IMG/VR virus record: IMGVR_UViG_3300048591_000257
Coordinates: 1 to 44,923 of that record
Source: a virus
Direction: 5' to 3' (one strand)
Length of the DNA: 44,923 nucleotides
Shown: in pieces, positions 23,310-32,300 of the stretch
How the letters are laid out: every line of letters starts with the position of its first letter
Numbering within the stretch: position 1 is the first letter of the stretch
Made by a program: the position numbers and the translations under genes
Notes under the pieces: generated by a model
Seen by the model: the letters and a program-made list of their open reading frames with translations, nothing else
Told to the model about the DNA's origin: nothing
Database searches by the model: none

Positions 23310-23930
23310 ATGTACACGAAAGAACAGATTTTTAACCTGGCGTTGGGTGCATTATTGCTCCAACGCGAGATTACAAACGCAGCTACAGATAGATCAAACG
23401 AGTGCAGAGTTTTAAACACTCACTACACTGTGGCATTTTGGACTACTCTCCAGGATCTAGATTTAGATTCGACATCATCTCAAGTGGAGCTTGAGTTAAT
23501 TGAAACAGCACCGAATGATGGTGACGTTTGGCAGTACGCATACAGGTACCCAAGCACTTGTGTTTTTCTAAGACGCTTACAATCCTGTTCAACTATTGAT
23601 AATCGATACACTCACATTCCAAAACGAGTCGCAATCCATGAGGGTGAGAAAGTCATCTTCACAAATCAAAAAGAAGCGATTGCCGAATACATTCCAAGTA
23701 CCATTGCTCTTAGCACCTTAATCGCACCAGCAGGTCTTTGTATTGCCTATAAGTTGGCGATGCTTTCATCTGCATTGGTTGTTGGTAAAGGGGCACAGAA
23801 GCTTAAAGAAGAGTTGATGAGCAAGTACATGATCTTCAAATCAGAAGCTCAAGAACAAGACAGAAGAGAGAATATGAACTTTGTTGACGAAGCAATTGAA
23901 TCTGAATTTGTAGCAGTAAGGACTTCGTAA
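23310..23930 (+). CDS. Tail tubular protein A-like head-tail adaptor
   Basis: 206 residues. The helical layout fits T7 gp11-like (tail tubular protein A) adaptors that join portal to nozzle: TKEQIFNLALGALLLQREI at the start, then SNECRVLNTHYTVAFWTTLQDLDLD, then YAYRYPSTCVFLRRL. The position before a large nozzle-like gene agrees. A small hairpin with stem CGCC/GGCG lies in the 25-bp gap before it and contains part of the ribosome binding site. Confidence 0.8.
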   Translation: MYTKEQIFNLALGALLLQREITNAATDRSNECRVLNTHYTVAFWTTLQDLDLDSTSSQVELELIETAPNDGDVWQYAYRYPSTCVFLRRLQSCSTIDNRYTHIPKRVAIHEGEKVIFTNQKEAIAEYIPSTIALSTLIAPAGLCIAYKLAMLSSALVVGKGAQKLKEELMSKYMIFKSEAQEQDRRENMNFVDEAIESEFVAVRTS

Positions 23931-26780
23931 ATGGCAATAAAGTACCAATCTAGTTTCTCTTCTGGAGAACTAGATCCAGCACTACATGAGCGCACAACTC
24001 TGCAAAAGTATTCAAGTGCTTTGGCGACAGCAAGAAATTGGATTGTCGGTAAGACTGGACGTTTACTTACACGTCCAGGTAGCCGACACTTTATTGTAGC
24101 TCTTGATGAAACAGGTTCGCCAACTGCGAGTGCCGACAATGTTAAGATATATCCTTTTCCGAAATTAAACCTCATAACAATTTGGTACGACGGCAACAAA
24201 GTTAAAGTTGTTGATGCAAACACTGGACAAGTCTACAGCACCCTTACAGGAATAAGTTCTTTCACCGCAGCTAACTTAAGATTTGTTCCGACAGGGGACG
24301 CAATCAATGTTTTCTCCGGAGATTTATTTATTACTCTTTTGGTCCCTGTTGCTGAAGTTGGTATTTCTTTTGCTTTAACAGATACGGTTTATGACCAACT
24401 TATTGCTCCAACTTTTACCAGCAATACTGTTAGTGGTACGGGTTATGATGTTAGTTACGCAATCACAGGTGTAATCAATGGCGTTGAGACTTTACCTTTA
24501 CTCACCAACACAGGGTTGATCCCAATTGCAGCAGGTGAAGAGAACGTAATCATAGTGTCTTTTGCGGCGGCAGGAAGATCGGCACCGTTTAGCGTTGCTG
24601 AACTCACTGAAGCAAGAGTGTACAGAAAACACAGAGATGGTGGAGCCTATGGTTACATCGGTTCTACCAAAGACATAGGTGCTGCATCACCAAACAGAGC
24701 CGCTACTTTTGTGGACTTCGGACAAGAGGCGGACTACTCGCAAACACTTCCTGAACTTGGACCACGTACTGATGATTTATCAGCAGGTGTGAATCCAATG
24801 GATCTTGATATTGTTGGCGGAATTATTTATCAACAGAGGCTTTTGTTTTTCCACGGTAACATTATCGAAGCAAGTCGCATTGGTAAGATCAGAGACTTTC
24901 AACGTAAGTACCCAATCTCTGCTGACTCCGCGTTGAGTATTAAAATTGGTGACGATCAAACTAAAATCCTCTGGGCAATCGAGAGCGATGGGTTAGCTGT
25001 GTTTACCACAACTGGGGTATATCTACACACAGGAGCGTTGACTCCAACCAACTTAGGTTTTGATAAAAAGGGTAACTGGGTAATTGATAACAAGGTTCCA
25101 CCGCTTGCTGTCCCTGGTGGAGTTCTATTTGTAGACTCATCAACCAATACGGTTCGACAACTCTTATGGTCTCAAGAAGCCGGTGCTTACATCGGTGAAG
25201 AGTTGAGTATCTTCAGCAACCATTTGTTCACAGAACGAAGAGTGAACTCGTGGGGCTTTCAAGAGGGTGACTTTCCTCTAGTGTGGATTCTCTTTGATGG
25301 CGGAGAGATGGCTTGTTTCACGTTTGAAAAAGAACATCAGATGAGAGCATGGACAAGATGTGATCGCGCAGTAGAGAGCAAGTTCTTAATGGGTTTTCCA
25401 ACCCACGTTGAGATAACAAGTGCAGGACTTGTAACCACTTCTGTAGTTTACCCATCAAGTCCATTTTTTCATTACTATCTTGATGAGGTTCATTACATTG
25501 ACAGAGCGGTCAATCGTTACCTTACTCCGTCTGAATTGCAAGATGATCCTGAAGCAGACAAATGGCAGAGTGCCGCCGCTATGGACTCAATGGTTAGTTG
25601 GAGATTTTTGATAAACGATGAATTGGTTGATGATGATCTTACTGTTACTCCTGTTGTTGCTGATGATTGGGAAGGATCGCTAACTCTTTCTTGTACCAAC
25701 GACGCTATCTTTGGTGAGCTGAGCCTTGGTGAAGTGGGAACTAAGTTTAGACACTTTCACCCTGTTGATCGAACTGAAGTAACTCTAACTGTTACCGCAA
25801 GAGCAAGTTCTAATTCTATTACAGTGACACCAAGTGCGGAGTTTCCATCAGATTATGCCACGAACCCAAGGTTGTACTTGTGTCGAAATGTTTTCAATGA
25901 AGACATTGATCCTGTTCTTTCATCGCCACTATCAACCAATGATCTCGATGATGATGTTGTAACTCTTGATCCTGTTACTCCTGGAGACTGGGACGGACCA
26001 TTAACTTTAGAGGGTGATAACGACGATCTTCTTTCTGTAGCAAACGCCGGAGCAATTGGAGCCTTCCTTTACTATAGAAAATCAAACGGTGACATAATCA
26101 GCTTAGAGATTACTGCAAGAGCAAGTGACAATGAAGTAACAGTAACGCCAAGTTCTGAATTTCCTGAAGATGAAGCAGGGGATTTACTTCTAAAGCTTTA
26201 TAAGACTAAAACAAACACGTTCTTCTTAGGTCATCTTGAGGATACAGATGTTTCAGTCCTTGCTGATGGGTACGTACTTGCTTCACCAAATAACAACATT
26301 GAAGATTACGACACAGTCACAGTTAACAATGAAGAGGTCACTCTCCCTGACAGTTACTTCGGCGCTATTGTTCACATAGGGCGTCCGTACACGATGGATA
26401 TTGAGACCCTAGACATCGACACCGTCGAGCAAAGACCAGTGCTTATAGAGTCAAAGACAGTCAATAAAGTGTACGTTAAAACTCACCAATCACGCGGTCT
26501 TTATATCGGTACAAGGTTCCCTGACAGTGACCTCGTAGAGGGCAGCGACGTTACTGGTACCCACATGGTGGCAATGGATGGGTTAGATGCGTATGATGTT
26601 AACTATGAAGAAGAGAATCCAATATTGGGTAACAGATATGACCAACCAACAAGCAGAAGGTTAGAGATAACCTTGAGTGGTGATTGGAAAGCGCAAGGTA
26701 AGATATGTATCAGGCAGGTTGATCCAGTTCACGCTGAGATTTTATCAATTATTCATGATATGGATGACCAGGGGAGGTAG
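23931..26780 (+). CDS. Tail nozzle/tubular protein B-like, with internal duplication
   Basis: 949 residues. The start, SSFSSGELDPALHERT (7-22) then NWIVGKTGRLLTRPGSR (36-52), is highly characteristic of podovirus tail nozzle/hub proteins. The body shows repeated beta-propeller-like strands. Two tandem domains of about 107 residues start near 565 and 672. Each has a DDxxxxxPV start, W-x-G-x-LTL, then TARASxNxxTVTPSxEFP. They are probably beta-sandwich insertions exposed on the tail and may bind sugars. The protein forms the tail tube with the adaptor gene product. Confidence 0.82.
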   Translation: MAIKYQSSFSSGELDPALHERTTLQKYSSALATARNWIVGKTGRLLTRPGSRHFIVALDETGSPTASADNVKIYPFPKLNLITIWYDGNKVKVVDANTGQVYSTLTGISSFTAANLRFVPTGDAINVFSGDLFITLLVPVAEVGISFALTDTVYDQLIAPTFTSNTVSGTGYDVSYAITGVINGVETLPLLTNTGLIPIAAGEENVIIVSFAAAGRSAPFSVAELTEARVYRKHRDGGAYGYIGSTKDIGAASPNRAATFVDFGQEADYSQTLPELGPRTDDLSAGVNPMDLDIVGGIIYQQRLLFFHGNIIEASRIGKIRDFQRKYPISADSALSIKIGDDQTKILWAIESDGLAVFTTTGVYLHTGALTPTNLGFDKKGNWVIDNKVPPLAVPGGVLFVDSSTNTVRQLLWSQEAGAYIGEELSIFSNHLFTERRVNSWGFQEGDFPLVWILFDGGEMACFTFEKEHQMRAWTRCDRAVESKFLMGFPTHVEITSAGLVTTSVVYPSSPFFHYYLDEVHYIDRAVNRYLTPSELQDDPEADKWQSAAAMDSMVSWRFLINDELVDDDLTVTPVVADDWEGSLTLSCTNDAIFGELSLGEVGTKFRHFHPVDRTEVTLTVTARASSNSITVTPSAEFPSDYATNPRLYLCRNVFNEDIDPVLSSPLSTNDLDDDVVTLDPVTPGDWDGPLTLEGDNDDLLSVANAGAIGAFLYYRKSNGDIISLEITARASDNEVTVTPSSEFPEDEAGDLLLKLYKTKTNTFFLGHLEDTDVSVLADGYVLASPNNNIEDYDTVTVNNEEVTLPDSYFGAIVHIGRPYTMDIETLDIDTVEQRPVLIESKTVNKVYVKTHQSRGLYIGTRFPDSDLVEGSDVTGTHMVAMDGLDAYDVNYEEENPILGNRYDQPTSRRLEITLSGDWKAQGKICIRQVDPVHAEILSIIHDMDDQGR

Positions 26781-26782
26781 TT

Positions 26783-27337
26783 ATGTGGGCAGCATTGATA
26801 GCCGGAGTGTTTCAAATAGTAGGTGGGGCGCAACAAGCTGAACAAATCAGAAGACAAGCTCGCATAAACGAAGACATCAACAAATTAAACGCTAAATACA
26901 AGGGGTACGAGGCTTACGAGGCTGAGAAATATGGGTACACGCAAGCTGCCAGGTACGAATCTGTAGTCACTAAGACTATAGGGGAACAAAGAGCAGGTTA
27001 CGCTTCACAAAATGTTGATGTGAACTTCGGAACTGCCGCTGCGGTACAAGAAGAGTCACGAGTAAATGGTTTTTTAAACGCATTAGACCTACAGAAACAA
27101 GCAAGATCCAAAGCCTATGGTTTAAAACTCGATCAATCTAACATTCGCTTTGGGATGTACCTGCAATCTCAGGTCGCAGAGGCTCAAGCCTACGGTGCGC
27201 AAGCAAGTGGCGTTATGAATGCAGTTAATACTGGCGTTTCTGGGTATCAAATGTACTCTAGAAAACCAAGTGGCATCAATGAAACTCAAACAGACGTGCC
27301 GCAATCAAACGGTCGTAATGCAACAGTAGGGGCGTAG
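26783..27337 (+). CDS. Internal virion (ejection) protein, T7 gp14-like
   Basis: 184 residues. A hydrophobic start (MWAALIAGVFQIVGGA) precedes a long Ala/Gln-rich helix. The segment IGEQRAGYASQNVDVNFGTAAAV matches the pattern with a Gly-x-Asp/Gly-x-Ala core seen in gp14-like ejection proteins. It should leave the virion first and enter the outer membrane to build the DNA channel. AGGGGAGG lies 7 nt before the ATG. Confidence 0.77.
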   Translation: MWAALIAGVFQIVGGAQQAEQIRRQARINEDINKLNAKYKGYEAYEAEKYGYTQAARYESVVTKTIGEQRAGYASQNVDVNFGTAAAVQEESRVNGFLNALDLQKQARSKAYGLKLDQSNIRFGMYLQSQVAEAQAYGAQASGVMNAVNTGVSGYQMYSRKPSGINETQTDVPQSNGRNATVGA

Positions 27338-27340
27338 TCA

Positions 27341-29380
27341 ATGGCAGTACAGATACCTAGAATAGATAGAGGTCCGGCACCTACTCCGCAGGAGCAGCCA
27401 GGTATCAACGTACAGGTACAAGATACAAGTGGTATCCAACGTAAGATCATGGATGGTACGGCTGATGTTATCAACAACATCGGTAAAGTCGTAAGACAAA
27501 AAGAACTTGATAGCTACGATACTGCTGCAAGAAACGCAGTAAACCAATACCATGTTTGGCACGAGACCAATGTTCAAGGTGATCCAAAGAACAACAAACC
27601 AGGGCTTGTACACTACGATGGTGAACCTTCAAAGGTGTTCAATGAGTTTGATGGTACTGATTTAAAGTATCGAGAAGACTTACTTAAGAACATGGATCTC
27701 TCTGATGAGGGTAAAGGGTACGTAGCGCAAGCGTTAAGAAATAAAGCGACCACTTTTAAAGACAATCGATTGACAGCCTATGGTCAATTGGTAAGTAGAT
27801 ACGATGCAAAAGTCGCAGAGACATCCATTGAACTTGAAAAGCAAGATGCTGTTGAGAACCAGGCCGGATTCATTAACCATTATGATCCAGCAAGTACCGT
27901 TAAATTTAACTCTAGCCTTGATACAATCAAATCGATTCGCCTTCGTCATGCACTTAAGATGGGTGCAGCCGAAGAGGTCCCTGCCGACAGCAAAGATCCA
28001 GATACAATTCTATTCATGGATGAAACAGGTAGAGCCAAAAGAGTTAAAACAAATAACATAGTTAAACAACAAATCGCCAAAGACATAAGTGAAACAATAT
28101 CTACTTCAATCAATTCCTTTATCGCCAATAGGAATCTTGAAGAAGCCGAGATGATGATGAAGGCATATCGCAATGACATCGATCCGGTTAACCAGGCTAA
28201 GCTGCAAGAGAAGTACGATACCGCTGACATTGAAGCGAAAGCGTTTAATGTATTAGGAAAGCTTGACGGTGCTTCCGCTGTTGCTCAAAAACAACAACTC
28301 GCAAAGCTACCAGATAGCACAGCAAAGCAGAGTGAGATAAAACAAAAAGCTTATCAACTTCTAGATGCTCGAACTAGAATGGAAGCCAATGCTCAGGCGA
28401 GAGATTCTAAAGACATATATGACCAGTTAGCTAATCAACTTGTAACCATGACCGATCCATTACTCACTGACTCACCGATTGATAATGCGCTAATGCTAGA
28501 AGAGTCAGAGTTTACAATTGATGGTCGCAAGGTACCTTTTAAATCAATCGTTGATCGAGTGACAGACTCTAAACAAAGAAAAGCTCTTTATCAGTTCACT
28601 AAGAAAAGAAGCGAAGAGGGAGATCCCGATGCGTTTCTAGAGTTCATGAACATCGCTGCCGAGGGTAGAGTTTATGGTATGGAGTTTGGTGACTTCGCTG
28701 CCATGACAGACAAGATGAGTAAGTCTGAGTACGACAGAGCCTTTAATGAATGGAAGATGAAGAACCTTGAGACCGATGCCGACACCAGAGCTAGAGGCAC
28801 ATGGTACAATAATATCGTAACTGAAGAGTTGGCTGCCGGTAACTATGGTATTATCCGAACCCAGTCAGGAACCAATAACTTAACCAAAGATTCAGCGCGA
28901 GAAGTTGGAGCGATCAAGAGTAAGTTATCAAGAGATTTCTCTGAGATACTTCCTAAGAACATTTCCGAAAAGGAAGCAAGAGAACACATCAAAAAATATA
29001 TTGCCGAACACGTTAAGAACAAAAAGGATGAAGATAAAAAAGCATCGTTTACGGAACGTATCTTTGGTGACACTCCTTTGTTCTACAGCAAGAAGAAAGG
29101 TTTTGAATTGGCAGAAGAAGTGACTGGTGCAGAACCAGAACGTAAACGTCAAAAGCAAAGATCCAATCCTCTTCTCAACCAAACTATTAAACCTAAGACC
29201 GCAGAAGAACCTGAACAAAAAGAAGATAAGAAAGAAAAGCCACCTAAGTCTGCACGTAAAGCGATTAAAGATTTAAGTGTTGGGGAGCGTAGAGCTTTCA
29301 TTGCTGAAGTGGAAAAGAAGTTAGGTAGAAAACCAACACTCGAAGAGATTAAAAAAGAATACTACAAAGGTTCAAACTAA
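27341..29380 (+). CDS. Internal virion (ejection) protein, T7 gp15-position
   Basis: 679 residues, mostly helical and highly charged. No catalytic motif is seen. Gene order (between the gp14-like and the transglycosylase-containing proteins) indicates the middle ejection protein that spans the periplasm. The last 110 residues are Lys/Glu/Pro-rich and probably disordered. The stop overlaps the next start (TAATG). Confidence 0.72.
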   Translation: MAVQIPRIDRGPAPTPQEQPGINVQVQDTSGIQRKIMDGTADVINNIGKVVRQKELDSYDTAARNAVNQYHVWHETNVQGDPKNNKPGLVHYDGEPSKVFNEFDGTDLKYREDLLKNMDLSDEGKGYVAQALRNKATTFKDNRLTAYGQLVSRYDAKVAETSIELEKQDAVENQAGFINHYDPASTVKFNSSLDTIKSIRLRHALKMGAAEEVPADSKDPDTILFMDETGRAKRVKTNNIVKQQIAKDISETISTSINSFIANRNLEEAEMMMKAYRNDIDPVNQAKLQEKYDTADIEAKAFNVLGKLDGASAVAQKQQLAKLPDSTAKQSEIKQKAYQLLDARTRMEANAQARDSKDIYDQLANQLVTMTDPLLTDSPIDNALMLEESEFTIDGRKVPFKSIVDRVTDSKQRKALYQFTKKRSEEGDPDAFLEFMNIAAEGRVYGMEFGDFAAMTDKMSKSEYDRAFNEWKMKNLETDADTRARGTWYNNIVTEELAAGNYGIIRTQSGTNNLTKDSAREVGAIKSKLSRDFSEILPKNISEKEAREHIKKYIAEHVKNKKDEDKKASFTERIFGDTPLFYSKKKGFELAEEVTGAEPERKRQKQRSNPLLNQTIKPKTAEEPEQKEDKKEKPPKSARKAIKDLSVGERRAFIAEVEKKLGRKPTLEEIKKEYYKGSN

Positions 29381-32300
29381 TGGCTGACCAAGATATAAGC
29401 CCGTTCATTTCATTAGCTAAAACTGAGCCAGATGAAGCCGTTAAGAATATTAACGCAGCCAAAGAATTTGGTCTCGATCTTGGAATGGATGCCGATGGGT
29501 ACGCCAACATTAAAGACCAGCTTCCTAAAGAAGATAACACACCAAAGACTGCATCAAGACACGTAGCTCAAGTAATCAGTAAGTCTTCTCAACACGCTTC
29601 TGCAATGAAGGAAGACATTGAGAAGATGAATTGGTTTTCAAGACAAGCCTCTTACATCAAAGATACTCTTCAGCAAAAAGATAAATCAATGGAACTATTC
29701 GATTTGGTTTCAAGAGATTTATGGGGAAGTGCATTCGGAAGAGAGTACGGAGATAACGAAGCCCTTCGAGTTGATGAGTTAAACAATGAGATTAAAGAAC
29801 GATCGGGTGGATTAAAAGAATACGACTATACTTATTGGGAGTCTTTACCTGCCGGTGTAGCCGGTGGTGTTTACGATATGATAGGTTCTGTTACCAGGAA
29901 CCTTGAGACAGTAGGTATCGGGGTAGGGGTGGGTGCTGGAGCAGGTGCGATAACTATGGCACCGAGTGTTCCTGTGTTGGGACCAGTTCCCATGATCGCC
30001 GGTGCAGTAATCGGTGGAGCAAAGGGCGGCGTTGCTGGTGCAGGTGCCGCAATGATTCAACAGTCTGTGGCTCATGGTAGCGCACAGGTTTATAATGATT
30101 TGAACTATGTCTACAATGATGATCCCACGTTTAAAGCACTACCTGATGACCAGAAACGACAGATAGCTAAAGGTGCCGGTGTACTCATGGGTATGGTTTC
30201 AATCATGCCGGTTAAAGCCATATCAAAGCGAGTACCATGGATCAATAAGATCGTAAACCCAAGATCCTTTGTTAAGACTATGCAGTCTGCAACGGGTAGT
30301 AAGTGGATGAACCTTGCTAAAGACTTAGCGGTAGCGGGAGCCGCTGAAGGTACAGAAGAAGGATTGCAATCTATTATCCAAACCGTTGCTAAAACATACG
30401 GTGAAACTTGGGACGGCAATGAGACCGACTTCGTTGATGGTTTAAGAGCTGCCCTAATAACCAACGCTTCAGAGACCTATACTCAGGCAGCACAGGAAGG
30501 TTTCATTGGTGCGCTAACTGGATCGGTAGTCACAGGCGGGTTACGAACTGTAAACCCTCTCCTTGGTGCCTATACGCCTGATAACATGACTCCTATTCCT
30601 AAGAGTAAAGATGGTTCACAGTCATTGGAAGTGGCTCAACAAATCAGCACTCACGCTGCGGTTTTAAAAGAGACTCGAACCAATAAAGAATTGTCTGCTG
30701 AGATGGATGAGATTGTCCAAAAGACTTATGAAGACAACGGTCTCACTTCAGTATGGATTGATAAAGAAGAAGTTAACAAGTGGGCAGGGGATGAAGATAA
30801 AGCCAAGAAAGCAATGGACCTTATTGGGGACAATTCTTTCAGCATAGACTTGGATGCTCCGATTCAAGTTCCATCAAGCAAGATAGCTCGACTTGTTCAA
30901 GAGTTCCCTGATGCCGCTGGGTTAATTAAAGTTGATCCTGAAACTCCAAGTGCTTTTAATTTCATTGAATCTAAAACCAAAGTCAGAGAACAACCGGAGC
31001 CTGAGCTTGTCAAAGATGAAGAAAAAGTTATTGTTGCCCCTGAGTCTGAAGTTGATAAGGCTCTTAAAATTGATTCTGATAAAGAAATCGAAAGGGTAGT
31101 AGAAGACACTCAGGTATTTAAAGAGCTTCAACAAGTTGATGTTCAACGGATACAAAAAGAATCACCAGAAAGATTTCAACTCGTTGAAGAGTTCTTTGAA
31201 AACAAACTGGTGTTTGATGAAGACGCCATTCCTAAAGATGGAACACCTGCACACGCAATAGATTACAATTCATTGTCTGAAGAACAGAAGCTCCAGTATC
31301 AACCAAAGCAAAGAATGTTTAAAGACGGGGGAATGAGCCTTGATGATGTTGCTAATATTTATGGTGTTGATAGCGCCGTATTACTTGACACTTTAGTTAA
31401 CACTCCTACTCGTCAACAAATAATTGAACGCAACATTAAAGAACAAGAGATTGACAATCAAGACTTCGAGAAGGGTGGACTCTCTATTGAGACCATGCAG
31501 ACCGTACAAGTCTATGATAGCGAGACAACTAGACACTTAAGCGAAGCTACGGATATGGGTCATAACAGGTACCTTCCTGAAGTAGGATCTCTTAAGGTTG
31601 AAAGTAAAGCTCGAATCGGTAAGACCAAATTAAAACATTTGAATGTGACTCAATGGAAAGTAGCAGAACAAAGAGCTATTAAAAAATCCATTATATCTGA
31701 GGGTGAGTCAGGCATTGAATCTTTCGTAAGAGAGAAAATCAACGCCGCTACTTCATCACAAATGGCAGCACAGACTCATGTAGCAATTGGTAAAGTAAAC
31801 AGAGCTTTAAGATTCATCGGTAAAGTTCACACTGATAGAGTCCAAGCGGAACTTAAAGTTGCAGGTAAGACATACTCTGAAGCGGTCAATTACCTTCTTG
31901 GTCCATATCGCTTTGATAAAAAGGGTGATCTAAATTCCTACGCTAAGTACGCAAAGATGATGAATGCTAGGGGTGAAACTGATTTCGATTTACCAGCATC
32001 CATTGTTGAATGGTTAGATGGTTCAGAGTCAGCAAGTGAACTTAGTGTTGACGATATGTTGTTCTTAGAAAGTAGACTAAGACGTGCGGTTCACAGCGCC
32101 TACACTAAAAACCAATTGTACACAAAGTTTAAAGATAAAGCCGACGCTTTTACTTTTGAAATGATTGAAGATCAAATAGCAGAGGAAGCTGAAAGCCATT
32201 CTAAATTTGATGAATCAAGAAACGAAGAGTTGGTTGGAGCTGATGGTTACTGGGAACAAGTTAAAGACTTCATGGAAACGCTTGGTTCTAAATTAAAGAA

